Shown here: positions 10,401 through 18,140 of the stretch, one piece after another
Layout: each line of letters opens with the position of its first letter
How positions within the stretch are numbered: the stretch's first letter is position 1
DNA from: Abditibacteriota bacterium
Lineage (GTDB): Bacteria > Armatimonadota > UBA5829
Assembly: GCA_017958015.1 (NCBI GenBank)
Contig: JAGDDM010000181.1
Location: 1-31,049 of the forward strand
Direction: 5' to 3'
DNA: 31,049 nucleotides
Made by a program: the position numbers and the translations under genes
Notes under the pieces: generated by a model
The model's input: the letters and a program-made list of their open reading frames with translations, nothing else
Databases searched by the model: none
Told to the model about the DNA's origin: nothing

Positions 10401-13400
10401 AGCTTCCCGGCAAGACCGTTACCACCCAGTTCGGCAACACTTACAACGACTGGATTCTTTCCCAGAAGATGAAGCAGCCCGACGTAACGATTAAAGAGGG
10501 CGGCGAGTATGAGCTCGAAAACGCTCAGGCCATCAACAGGGCTCTGAAGGAAGCGGCCACCGAACGGAGAACAAAGAACAACGTCTTCGGCGAGGCCAAG
10601 AGAACTCCCAACGGCGGTCAGGTGTACTTCGAGTGGGGCGAAAGGATTAACGTTATCCTTTGGAACATGCCCGCTCTGGAGGATCTTTACGGCGATAACA
10701 ACGCCTCCAGACGGAACGCCATAAGATTCCTTATGACCAACGGCAGCGGCGGCACCAGCGCCGGTTCCCAGCTCTCCTTCGCGGGCAACATCAGACAGCT
10801 TAAAGAATATCACATTCTTTCCAAGGAAACCGCCTCCGCCCAGAACGGAGAGGGCGGAACCACCGTAAGCGGATTCAAGAGACTTACGTATAAGAAATCC
10901 GACGGCGAAAACGTCTATGTGAAGCGGTCCTACGCCGTGGGCGAGATTGAGATCAACGCCACCGGCAGCAAGCCGCCCACTCCCGGTCCCGGCTGGGTTT
11001 TGGTGGCGGAAGTCCGCCAGCGCAGAACCGGCACAAGCAGCCAGAGCAGCAGCTTCGAGTTCGTGCGCATTCCCATCGCCAGGCTCAAATACAGCGGCGG
11101 CAAACTCATTCCGGTTGCCATAGACAACGACGGCGACGGTGCCGATGACGTGTTCAAAGAGGCCAACTTGGGTATCAACAACCCGCTGGCCATCAGACCG
11201 GACAGCACCGTCAAGAAAGACTGGATCGCTTGGCCCGACGACCTGAAAAAGCCCAACAGAGACGACGACGAAGCCCACTACAACGGCAACTCCGTTGAGG
11301 AGACCCTCAGCGACAACCGCAGAGCCCTCCGCACGGACAAACTGCCGGTGGTTGACCTGGGCGACGTTCAGCACGGAACCACCTCCGGCGAGGGACTCCT
11401 GGGCGTTATGGACAGAAGCGCCGTGGGCTGCAAGATTACCCGCCACACCGGCGGCTATCCCATTACCGAAAAACTCAACAACTTCAGAATCGGCAGATAC
11501 GACTTGGAGTGGGGCGGCGGCGCCGACGCCATCACCGCCTGCGGCGGAATCAGATTCCCCTGGGAACAGGGACCCGGTTCCGACGACTACCCGGACATCT
11601 ACGTCACCGCTCAGAACTACCGGAAGATGACCGACGACGCCAATCCTTCCGTGGGTGCCACCACACTGCCTTCCGTGCTCCTCAGGAGAGCCACCGGCAG
11701 CGGTTGGGACACCCAGTATCCGGAAGCGGTCAACAAGGTCACCGGTACATCTCCGGTTCTCCGCTCCGAGAAGGTGCTTGTCACCGTTGATGTGCCCAAG
11801 TATCAGCCCGCCAACCAGACCGGTTACGCCCACAAGATGCCCGCCTTCATCGACTCCAACAAGAACGGCAAGTTCGAGGACGGCAACACCATCCTGGGCA
11901 GACCCGGCACATATCAGGAAGCTTACAGACGGTTCAGAGTCTACCTCACCGTTCCCGCGGACCCGAGAATGGAAGTCGAGGAGCAGACCGTGGACATCGG
12001 CAGAGTTCCCCACGGTTTGGGCCTTGAGCTGGACAACTTCGACGCCTTCTGCTCCGACCCGGACGTTCAGCAGTGGTTCAAGACAATCACCGTCAAGAAC
12101 ACCGGCAACGTGAACCTTCGGAATCTGAAGGTGGCCGGTACGGATTTGTACGCCACTTCCACCAATACCGTTTTCCCGCTTTCCGGCAAGGGTATTACCA
12201 GTTCCCTGGATAAGGGCGACAGATATATGAACGCCGGCAAGTTCCCCTTCCGCTCTCAGGACGGTCGGGGCGCCGACATCGGCTACACTCTCACCAAAGC
12301 CAGAGTGAACAGCCCGGATCCCTCGGTTATGTCCATTCCGGACAGACGGCGCTGGGATATGAACTTCAACGGCACCGTGGATCGGTCCAAGAATATTCTT
12401 TCCGATTTGGGTTGGGCCTGGGACGCTCCGCTGCCCATTAAGGTCAGCGTCAAGGTTCCGCTGGGTCAGTCCACCGGCTCCTACATGGCTCCCTTCCTCA
12501 CCGTCTTTTCCGACATCGACGGCGACGGAGTTGTGGACAGAACCGAGCCCTACGCCAATCCCAGCTTCGACCTCAAGGTGAACGTTCGGGAATCCCGCCT
12601 CACCGGCGGCGTATCTCCCATTACGCTCCCTCAGATCGATCAGGAACTGACGCCTCTCAAGGTAAACGACACGGCTCCCGCGGCCTTCAAGGACGCCAAG
12701 ACCGGCGACGTTCACCTGTTCTGGTCCGGCAACAGACAGCCGGGCGGCAACTATCCGGACTTCACCGACGCGAACAGCGAGGCGCTGAAGAAGTTCGCCT
12801 CCGCGCCTTGGTTCATCAACCACGCCAGACTCCATTGGGTTTCCGGCACCGGTTGGTCTCCCTACAAGAAGACCGGCGACGATGCCTCCTGGTGGGCTCC
12901 CCACAAGACGAACGGCAACACCGTATTCGACTTCGGTTCTCAGTGGCCGGATCTGCTTATCGACAACGACAACCTGTCCATCCTCAAGTACGAGGGCGAG
13001 AACATGGTTCACCATACGGACCCCTACATCACCGTCAGCGAATCCAACGAAAAGGAAGCGTGGATGACCTGGACCGGCAGCATCGCGCTGGAAGATGAGG
13101 ACCTGGACACCGTAACAAACGAAAACAGAATATTCTACGGCAACATAAGCGACATATCGTCGAACACCACCATTCCGGTGCGCTCCATTCTTCAGGACCC
13201 GTATTCCCTGAAGAAGTCGCCCACCTTGGCGGTTTACGACAACACCATGTGGGCTATGTGGCAGAGCGGCAACGGCAGCAGATGGTCTCTGCAGTATTCC
13301 GTGAATCCCGTAAACGGCCACCCGGAGAAGAATTGGACCACCGCCAAGACTCTCCGCACCCCGGACACACTCACCTCCGTGGGTTCGCCTTCCGCCATAT

Positions 13401-14740
13401 ACCACAGATATACCGACAACAAGGGCATGATGGACGTTGTCTATTCCGGCATCGCCGCCAGAACGAACAACTCCGACGTAATGCTCACCAGGTATTACAC
13501 CGACTATAACAACAACGATTGGGCGCCGGACAAGATCGCGCTGCCCATGCCCAGAATCTTCGCCGAGCGGCTCACCAGAGACACCAAGTACGGCTTCTTC
13601 ACTTCCAAGCATATCGCCTGGAAGCGGCCCGGATTGGGCAACGACGCCGTGGTGGACAACAGAGGCGGTTACGACGTAACATCCGATACCGCGGACTATC
13701 CCTACGTCTACGTGAAGTTCCCCGCGGGCTATCCGAAGCCCGGCGGCGGCAAGCTCAACGCGGAAACTTGGATCAGCGCCACCGACGGCACCGTTAAAGG
13801 CGCTTCCAACGAAAACGGCAAACCCATAGATCCCACCTTCGACAACGAAGCCGGCGTCTATGTGTACAAGTACGACGAGAAGAGCCTCGCCACGGACCTC
13901 CTTGGCGAAATGCTCATCGACTACGCCGCGGGCATCCTCCGGTTCACGGAACCCTTCCACGAGGTTCGCTCCGACGACGAAGTTCTGGCGCCGGAAGTCT
14001 ACGCGGACTACACGCCTCAGACTTGGCGGCTCACCACCGGTCTGGGCGCCGACAACTCGCCTATGGCCTTCATAGAGCGGGGCGGTCCCTACACCAGCAA
14101 GTACTCCGTGGTACGCCCGGGTCTGGGTTCCGGCTTCAGAAGCGGCGACCCCGACGTTGACAGACTTTGGGTCCTGTGGAGACGGGCCGACAGAGCCGGC
14201 GACAACGGCAGCATCTACTATACCTCTTACAGAATGGGTATAGACCTGGCCGAAGTCTTTATCGGACAGTCCGGCAACTCATTCTACGTGAACAAGGGCG
14301 TTCCCGCCATTCCCATGAACGAGGACGGCACCGTATCCGACGCGGCCAACCTCACGATAAGCGGCAACAGCATGTCCTGGGAAGTGGACCGCACCGGCCG
14401 GAAGATCTTCTTCACCACCGCCGACGAGCGGGTACTCTCCATGCGGGAGACTCCCTACCAAACTCCCACCGACGGCATAAGAGTCAGCTACAAGGACATC
14501 GACGGCAAAACCGTGTCCTTCACCGCCCGCGACATCAGCTGGATTAAGGAACTGCCGGAGCAGGCAATGCCCACCGAAGGCAACGTGAACGAGGGAAGCA
14601 TCTACGGCTTCGCCGACTTCGACTACGAGGGCGCGAGCGCCTCCGATCCGCTGCTCTCCTCCAAGATATGGATTTTCTGGACCAGCACCCGGAGCGGCAC
14701 CTCCGACCTCTATTGGCAGACTCTGAGTCCGAGATTCTGA
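7490..14740 (+). CDS. Giant secreted propeller protein with two golvesin-like domains (2416 aa)
   Basis: The start is the ATG at 7490, 4 nt after the upstream stop, with AGGAG at 7477-7481. Residues 8-27 form a signal peptide or anchor. Residues about 76-247 and 424-563 look like golvesin C-terminal-like domains: a 'VWIP' strand, a 'Y.V.Y/D..G' strand, then 'GWQEL'/'KWQQLGG' and a terminal 'ADAVRLVP'/'ADAVKIVP'. PQQ-type blades follow, for example 'DGQIYCLDAVTGERIW' (near 392), 'DGNIYIGDIGGYYRCF' (near 695), 'DGKIYSFKI' and 'DGRVYAFSDE' (near 900). Asp-rich calcium-type loops occur near 1211 (DNDGDGADD), 1454 (DSNKNGKFED) and 1675 (DIDGDGVVD). The last third repeats a 'hWhhW.S.r.G....Y' motif (near 1920, 2223, 2392). 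No catalytic residues are recognised. It is most likely an exported adhesive or scaffold protein; a pilus-tip role is inferred from its neighbours. Confidence 0.85.
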   Translation: MAVKSKKTLYTAISVLALAGLIVSGAFTDTFWQSYCFDRFHTGQNNDANHIKNPETLDLVWVFPRDVSTKSSQVVDNVNGRATGSWTVRDSEGAYISDEDAEAQEAEGIENPIGNFSYTAALPSDSTNPDKPFTWTFSVTADMLANTHFYKIQVWIPALTEEEQLDLGYTFSQNAVYTVRDDYGEKTYSFNQRDTGGWQELTYEALRITRPGAYKVTLSAITGDNFNPEADSGESPSIAVAADAVRLVPVTGMEVYSSPASGSIPWSTTVTYGLGDGEGNAQQTETYSTDALPVVCVGTVEPPFGNGMASINSGAIYCVNSVTPINQTAASSSKKGFFDALSENLGTYIWRYPAANPDDRDELDGPVMNGVYSSPLVDTSHPGSPVVYVSAQDGQIYCLDAVTGERIWSGPGITMGENSASTNYEGTWETVSGVDECFGGSYKWAAGTTENDNVASVTWNFAEKLDTSMVRQPGDAGVAYEVYVWIPSNNGTGVTQSANYTVTYQDAQGNPATDNVKLDMSTYNFSGKWQQLGGSYFNVQSVKLTNKTSDGGKVFADAVKIVPAECGVFGYSSPITDVRDDGTGVSTKVFACTASGRVICMSANAAEEGIGKTEWACPKLRTKAVIEEEDDYTERGFGSVGGSLAYTSNGNYIIGSAIQVGAYEDVSLFCIDTEGNLKWKVGGDYGFTSSPTIGADGNIYIGDIGGYYRCFRMADGSELWSNPGTSGYAEGLSPIPLGAFRYSTSAFGIAKSPAYSGGDFRTWIGSSDGKIYSFKINEGLSEHRMYTEYNDEGEQKSVHNAPPRYVEPNFYSAIEGSVAVTGLNPGNVTTMYVGDMNGVLQWRNAAHGTSSDTVDVINNVGKWKYDGYQTDGFLFSSPNLTTVTADMAAANVDWVYIGGSDGRVYAFSDEEGAWGGHWHGGQWPFDGEPGDRKVSSRSAVETDIQFDIFSKDFARASEYGDPDPHTNDCYQLPGKTVTTQFGNTYNDWILSQKMKQPDVTIKEGGEYELENAQAINRALKEAATERRTKNNVFGEAKRTPNGGQVYFEWGERINVILWNMPALEDLYGDNNASRRNAIRFLMTNGSGGTSAGSQLSFAGNIRQLKEYHILSKETASAQNGEGGTTVSGFKRLTYKKSDGENVYVKRSYAVGEIEINATGSKPPTPGPGWVLVAEVRQRRTGTSSQSSSFEFVRIPIARLKYSGGKLIPVAIDNDGDGADDVFKEANLGINNPLAIRPDSTVKKDWIAWPDDLKKPNRDDDEAHYNGNSVEETLSDNRRALRTDKLPVVDLGDVQHGTTSGEGLLGVMDRSAVGCKITRHTGGYPITEKLNNFRIGRYDLEWGGGADAITACGGIRFPWEQGPGSDDYPDIYVTAQNYRKMTDDANPSVGATTLPSVLLRRATGSGWDTQYPEAVNKVTGTSPVLRSEKVLVTVDVPKYQPANQTGYAHKMPAFIDSNKNGKFEDGNTILGRPGTYQEAYRRFRVYLTVPADPRMEVEEQTVDIGRVPHGLGLELDNFDAFCSDPDVQQWFKTITVKNTGNVNLRNLKVAGTDLYATSTNTVFPLSGKGITSSLDKGDRYMNAGKFPFRSQDGRGADIGYTLTKARVNSPDPSVMSIPDRRRWDMNFNGTVDRSKNILSDLGWAWDAPLPIKVSVKVPLGQSTGSYMAPFLTVFSDIDGDGVVDRTEPYANPSFDLKVNVRESRLTGGVSPITLPQIDQELTPLKVNDTAPAAFKDAKTGDVHLFWSGNRQPGGNYPDFTDANSEALKKFASAPWFINHARLHWVSGTGWSPYKKTGDDASWWAPHKTNGNTVFDFGSQWPDLLIDNDNLSILKYEGENMVHHTDPYITVSESNEKEAWMTWTGSIALEDEDLDTVTNENRIFYGNISDISSNTTIPVRSILQDPYSLKKSPTLAVYDNTMWAMWQSGNGSRWSLQYSVNPVNGHPEKNWTTAKTLRTPDTLTSVGSPSAIYHRYTDNKGMMDVVYSGIAARTNNSDVMLTRYYTDYNNNDWAPDKIALPMPRIFAERLTRDTKYGFFTSKHIAWKRPGLGNDAVVDNRGGYDVTSDTADYPYVYVKFPAGYPKPGGGKLNAETWISATDGTVKGASNENGKPIDPTFDNEAGVYVYKYDEKSLATDLLGEMLIDYAAGILRFTEPFHEVRSDDEVLAPEVYADYTPQTWRLTTGLGADNSPMAFIERGGPYTSKYSVVRPGLGSGFRSGDPDVDRLWVLWRRADRAGDNGSIYYTSYRMGIDLAEVFIGQSGNSFYVNKGVPAIPMNEDGTVSDAANLTISGNSMSWEVDRTGRKIFFTTADERVLSMRETPYQTPTDGIRVSYKDIDGKTVSFTARDISWIKELPEQAMPTEGNVNEGSIYGFADFDYEGASASDPLLSSKIWIFWTSTRSGTSDLYWQTLSPRF

Positions 14741-14802
14741 TTGTGAAAAGCGAGCTCTGAGCTCAAGGTTCCGATAGAGTCGGCTTTTCGCCGCGGATTC
14801 TA

Positions 14803-14891
14803 TGCTCTCCTCCAAGATTCGGATTTTCCGGACGAGCACCCGGAGCGGCACCTCCGACCTCTACTGGCAGACTCTCAGCCCTCGGTTCTGA
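14803..14891 (+). pseudogene. Decayed duplicate of the 3' end of the 2416-aa propeller gene
   Basis: This segment aligns without gaps to 14652-14740, the last 89 bases of the upstream gene including its stop, at a fixed offset of 151 bases. The matching frame reads SSKIRIFRTSTRSGTSDLYW... and ends SPRF plus TGA at 14889-14891. The original has SSKIWIFWTSTRSGTSDLYW and also ends SPRF plus stop. Weak similarity extends about 11 bases upstream and about 15 bases past the stop (TGAAAA followed by a G/C-rich stretch). An in-frame TAG lies at 14775-14777, so no full gene exists. It is either a partial tandem duplication or the last remnant of a deleted paralogue. Confidence 0.85.
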
Positions 14892-14942
14892 GGTGAAAAT
14901 CGGGGAAAGAAACAGGGGATAAAACCGAAAAAATGAATACCG

Positions 14943-14975
14943 AACCGGCCGTCCGCAAGCCGCGGAAGGCCGGTT
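14943..14975 (+). terminator. Terminator-like hairpin after the propeller genes
   Basis: AACCGGCC at 14943-14950 pairs with GGCCGGTT at 14968-14975. Inside it, TCCGC at 14952-14956 pairs with GCGGA at 14962-14966, leaving one G/A mismatch and a five-base loop. The 13-bp GC-rich stem is strong, but only two or three T residues follow directly. Termination is plausible rather than certain. It separates the propeller block from pilM. Confidence 0.5.
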
Positions 14976-14994
14976 TAGGGGCATTTTCACGAAA

Positions 14995-15027
14995 TTTTCC
15001 GAAAAAAAGCCGATTTTTTTTCGAAAA
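14995..15027. repeat. A/T-rich palindrome upstream of pilM
   Basis: CGAAAAAAA at 15000-15008 pairs with TTTTTTTCG at 15015-15023 around the loop GCCGAT. With a one-base bulge the pairing extends to TTTT 14995-14998 and AAAA 15024-15027. The right arm offers a run of eight T on the + strand and the left arm seven on the - strand. It could aid termination in either direction or act as a bent or regulatory site ahead of the pil promoter. The function is inferred only from its shape and position. Confidence 0.5.
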
Positions 15028-15064
15028 GGGCCGTTTTGCAATAGCGTTTTTGCGCGTTTTGCGT

Positions 15065-15070
15065 TATAAT
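15065..15070 (+). promoter_or_regulatory. -10 element (TATAAT) for the pilM operon
   Basis: A perfect TATAAT lies 60 bases before the pilM start in an A/T-rich stretch. No good -35 box sits at 16-18 bases; the nearest TTGCAA (15036-15041) is 23 bases away, which is too long. The position after two hairpins and before pilM supports a promoter, but the -35 weakness lowers confidence. Confidence 0.45.
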
Positions 15071-15129
15071 ATATTGTGTGGCAAGAAATGTGTCGCATTT
15101 CACTAAAAGTGTGAATAGGATATCTGATT

Positions 15130-16551
15130 ATGGCTTCCAAAAAAATACCTTCCGCGGTTCTCGGTCTTGACATAGGCACCACCGCGATTAAAGCCGTTGA
15201 AGTCAAGTACATCAAAGGCAAGCCCGTTGTTACCGGAATCGTTTCGGCGGATTTGCCCGAGGGCACTTTTGACAGCGAGCTCATCGTAAACCCCGAGGAG
15301 CTGGGCAAGACGGTTAAGGAGCTTTTGGCATCCAACAACATAAAGACGAAAAACGTTGTGTGCGCTCTTTCGGGTCAGACAAAGGTTATCGTGCGCGTCG
15401 TGGAAGTTCCCAAGATGACGAAGAAGGAGCTGGACGACACCATGAAGTTCCAGGTGGAATCCAACGTTCCTTTCCCCGCCAACGAGATTGTGAAGGATTA
15501 CGAGATAATCGAAAATCCCGACGCGGACGTGAACGATCCCAACTACGATGTCCTCTTCGCCGCCGCGCAGCAGGACCTTGTTAACTCCTACATGGCCATG
15601 CTCAAGTTCGCCGGTCTCAAGATTGCCGCTCTGGACGTGAACACTCTCGCCGTGGGCAGAGCCGTTCTCGAATCGGAAAAGAACGAAGAGGGCAAAACCG
15701 GCATTATCGGCGTTGTGGACCTGGGCGCCTCTTTCAGCAGCTTCGGCGTCTTCGAAAACGGCGACCTTAAATATCCCAATCCTCCTCTTTCCGTGGGCGG
15801 CAACAGCCTCACCGCGGAAGTGGCTCAGATTTTGGGCGTGGAGAAGGACGAGGCGGAGGAATCCAAGAAGCAGTACGGCTACGCCGACGCGGAAGTTTTC
15901 AATATGCTCCTGGGCATCGCTCAGGAAGCGGAGAACGAGGAAGAGGACTTCGACTTCAACGACGCTTTCTCCACCTTCGAGGAACAGACTCAGGCCGTGT
16001 CGGAAGCCCATGACGACGAGTTCGGCGACTTGCCGGGTCTCGGCGGAGGTCTGGGCGACATTCTGGGCGGTTCCGTGGATGTTGCGGAATCCGAAGAAGA
16101 AGCCGCTCCCGCGGTGGACAATCCTCTGGATTTGGACGCCGGCGAGACCGAGGCGGAGCCTCTCTTTGATTTGGGCGACAAGCCCTTCGGCAACGACAAC
16201 GATACGCCCTTTGCCACCGACGATATAGATCCCAATTCCCTTCAGGGCAAAGTGCTTACGGCCATTGCCACTCCTCTTATCGATTTGGCCAACGAAATAA
16301 GACGCTCTCTTGAGTATTACAATACCCGCTACAACAAAGACATCGACAAGCTGGTCCTCTGCGGAGGCGGCGCCAATCTCGGCAAGATTGCCGATTTCCT
16401 GGTGGGTGAGCTGGGTGTGGAAACCGAAGTGGTGAAGCCCATGGCGGGTTTTGCCGTTGAGATTCCCGACCTTACCGAGCAGTACATAAACGAGATTTCA
16501 CCTTCCCTTACCGCCGCCTTGGGGCTCGCGGTTCGCGATATGGTTGAATAA
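15130..16551 (+). CDS. pilM: Type IV pilus assembly ATPase-fold protein PilM, with a long acidic insert
   Basis: PilM is the cytoplasmic actin-like (FtsA-fold) component that binds the N-terminus of PilN and links the pilus motor to the inner-membrane PilN-PilO platform. The protein opens with 'VLGLDIGTTAIKAVEV', the PilM phosphate-1 motif. It contains 'LSGQTKVIVRVVEVPKM' and the later 'GIIGVVDLGASFSSFGVF', and ends with the nucleotide-site strand 'LVLCGGGANLGKIADFL'. The start ATG at 15130 has AGGA at 15117-15120. At 473 residues it is about 100 longer than a typical PilM. The excess is an Asp/Glu/Gly-rich segment at about residues 268-370 ('EEDFDFNDAF', 'GLGGGLGDILGG', 'DNDTPFATDDID') just before the conserved 'LANEIRRSLEYY' helix. 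It is the first gene of the pilMNOPQ run; pilN follows after 20 nt. Confidence 0.95.
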   Translation: MASKKIPSAVLGLDIGTTAIKAVEVKYIKGKPVVTGIVSADLPEGTFDSELIVNPEELGKTVKELLASNNIKTKNVVCALSGQTKVIVRVVEVPKMTKKELDDTMKFQVESNVPFPANEIVKDYEIIENPDADVNDPNYDVLFAAAQQDLVNSYMAMLKFAGLKIAALDVNTLAVGRAVLESEKNEEGKTGIIGVVDLGASFSSFGVFENGDLKYPNPPLSVGGNSLTAEVAQILGVEKDEAEESKKQYGYADAEVFNMLLGIAQEAENEEEDFDFNDAFSTFEEQTQAVSEAHDDEFGDLPGLGGGLGDILGGSVDVAESEEEAAPAVDNPLDLDAGETEAEPLFDLGDKPFGNDNDTPFATDDIDPNSLQGKVLTAIATPLIDLANEIRRSLEYYNTRYNKDIDKLVLCGGGANLGKIADFLVGELGVETEVVKPMAGFAVEIPDLTEQYINEISPSLTAALGLAVRDMVE

Positions 16552-16571
16552 ATCCGGAGTAGTAAACAGCA

Positions 16572-17432
16572 ATGATAAAACTTAACCTGTTGCCTAAAGT
16601 CGTGGACGAGAAAAAGGATATCCGCAACATGATTATTCTTTTCTCCGTTCTGCTTCTCGCTGTTCTCGCCGGCTGTTTTGCCTATATCCACCAGCTGGAC
16701 GTGAACATTGCCGATATGAAGGCGAAAGAAGCCGAAGCTCGTATGCGCAAGGAAAACGTGGACAGAATCAAGGCCGAGGCCGAAAGCTGGGAAGGCAAGA
16801 TTCCGCCCGTCAAGGCTAAGGTTGACTTCTTCGACAGCGTTATGGCCTACACCGACGCCTATCCCAAACTCTACGAGGAAATCGCCCGCTGGACCTACAA
16901 CAGAGTTCAGTACAACGCCATCTCCACGCCGGCTCCGGACGCGGTGGTTATGGCCGCCAAGGCGAAGAATCTGGACGATGTGGGCAGATATCTGCTGAAT
17001 ATGTATAAAGCCACGAACCTCTTTACCGAGGTTACCATAAGCGGCGTTCCCGGATACGGCCAGATGGAAGGCGGCGACGTGGGATTCGACTTCGGCGCGC
17101 TCAACGAGCAGGCTGCGGCCGAATCGACTCCGCCCCCGGCTTCCGGCGGTATGACCCAGGAACAGCTGGCCGCCAGCTTCCCGGGCAGAGACGTATCCGG
17201 CGTAACCAACGTGGGAACCGGCGGAGCGGCCGCTCCCGCCCCCGCGGCGCCCGCCCAGTCCTATCAGGCTCCCAGCCTCGCGGGACTCGGCGCCATCGAT
17301 ACCGGTGTGCTCAGAGCCCCCGGTGCCGGCGTACCCAAAGAAATCAATTTTACGGTTAATTGCAAGCTCAAAGAGCCCATCAATGTTCCCACACCTCCGG
17401 GAACACAGAACCCCGATGAGCAGCCGATGTAA
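16572..17432 (+). CDS. pilN: Type IV pilus inner-membrane platform protein PilN
   Basis: PilN is a bitopic inner-membrane protein. Its cytoplasmic tail docks into PilM, and its periplasmic part pairs with PilO. The tail MIKLNLLPKV carries the canonical 'LNLLP' PilM-binding motif (residues 4-8). A single membrane helix follows at about 20-38, then a charged coiled-coil stretch (about 42-80). The periplasmic domain has 'FTEVTISGVPGYGQ' and, at the C-terminus, 'EINFTVNCKLKEP', the usual ferredoxin-like strands. Residues about 172-255 are an Ala/Pro/Gly/Gln-rich spacer that lengthens the protein to 286 residues compared with about 190 in typical PilN. The start ATG 16572 has GGAGT at 16556-16560. 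PilO follows after 27 nt. Confidence 0.92.
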   Translation: MIKLNLLPKVVDEKKDIRNMIILFSVLLLAVLAGCFAYIHQLDVNIADMKAKEAEARMRKENVDRIKAEAESWEGKIPPVKAKVDFFDSVMAYTDAYPKLYEEIARWTYNRVQYNAISTPAPDAVVMAAKAKNLDDVGRYLLNMYKATNLFTEVTISGVPGYGQMEGGDVGFDFGALNEQAAAESTPPPASGGMTQEQLAASFPGRDVSGVTNVGTGGAAAPAPAAPAQSYQAPSLAGLGAIDTGVLRAPGAGVPKEINFTVNCKLKEPINVPTPPGTQNPDEQPM

Positions 17433-17459
17433 AGGCAAGTGAAATAAAAAGGATTTGCG

Positions 17460-18131
17460 ATGAAACTCAAAAAATGGCATGTGGCGGCGATTGGTTCCTT
17501 CCTTTGTATAGCCGCGGCCGGAGCTCTCTATTGGTTTATGATGAAGCCCCGCCAGGAAGAGTTGGCGGCGGTTACCGCCAGCTACGAGCAGCTTGACAAC
17601 GAAGGCAGTGAGTCCAACAGACAGGCCGCCGAAAGACGGCTTCTGAAGGCTCAGAACGACCTGAACAACAACACCCACAAGCTTGACGTTTACATGAACA
17701 AATATATGCCGAACCTTCAGTTCGAAAAGCGGGACAAGGGTATGATCGCTCTGTGGAACGAGCAGATTTACAACCTGGTTCCCACGGTTGAGCGGTTCTC
17801 CAGAGACCCCAACCCCAACGTGAAGGTTATCACCGGTACCTTTACGGCTCCGCCTCCGCCGGCGAACCCCAACGATCCGCTCTTCTCTCAGGAATGGATA
17901 AGATACGACATGGGTCCCTATGCCGTGAGGGGCGATTTCAAGGCTTTGATGAAGAACATCAGACGCTGGAAAGACTGCAACAGACTCATCGTTATTTCTC
18001 CTCCCATTTTGGCGGGAACTTCTCCCAACTTGGTGTCGAGTTACAACCTCACCTGCTATGTCGCGCCCAGATCCGTGGGCGGCGCGCCGCTTCCCATGGC
18101 GGGAAACGTAGGCGGAGACCAGCCGCAGTAA
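17460..18131 (+). CDS. pilO: Type IV pilus inner-membrane platform protein PilO
   Basis: PilO partners with PilN to form the periplasmic alignment platform. The 223-residue protein has a short basic cytoplasmic tail (MKLKKWH), one membrane helix at about 8-28, and a coiled-coil-forming stretch at about 33-70 (many Glu, Gln, Asn, Leu). A ferredoxin-like domain follows with 'YAVRGDFKALMKNIRRW', a strand-helix signature of PilO, then 'CNRLIVISPPIL' and 'YNLTCYVAPRS'. Length and layout match the family. A short Pro-rich loop (TAPPPPANPND) lies near residue 125. An AAGGA site precedes the ATG at 17460. The order PilM-N-O supports the call. Confidence 0.9.
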   Translation: MKLKKWHVAAIGSFLCIAAAGALYWFMMKPRQEELAAVTASYEQLDNEGSESNRQAAERRLLKAQNDLNNNTHKLDVYMNKYMPNLQFEKRDKGMIALWNEQIYNLVPTVERFSRDPNPNVKVITGTFTAPPPPANPNDPLFSQEWIRYDMGPYAVRGDFKALMKNIRRWKDCNRLIVISPPILAGTSPNLVSSYNLTCYVAPRSVGGAPLPMAGNVGGDQPQ

Positions 18132-18140
18132 GGAGCAATT

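Noticed and set aside
9554..13960. A 1468-codon open frame on the - strand opposite the giant propeller gene, and similar long antisense frames (126-1640, 4522-5853, 6064-7461, 7475-8632, 16329-18170, 28702-30162)
   Set aside because: They mirror well-supported + strand genes, are rich in Val, Gly, Ala and His as expected from the complement of C/G-ending codons, and show no recognisable domains. They are codon-bias shadows.
14744..14789. Inverted repeat GAAAAGC...GCTTTTC after the propeller gene as a terminator
   Set aside because: The 7-bp arms are 31 bases apart and mostly A/T, with no inner stem of strength and no T run after the right arm.
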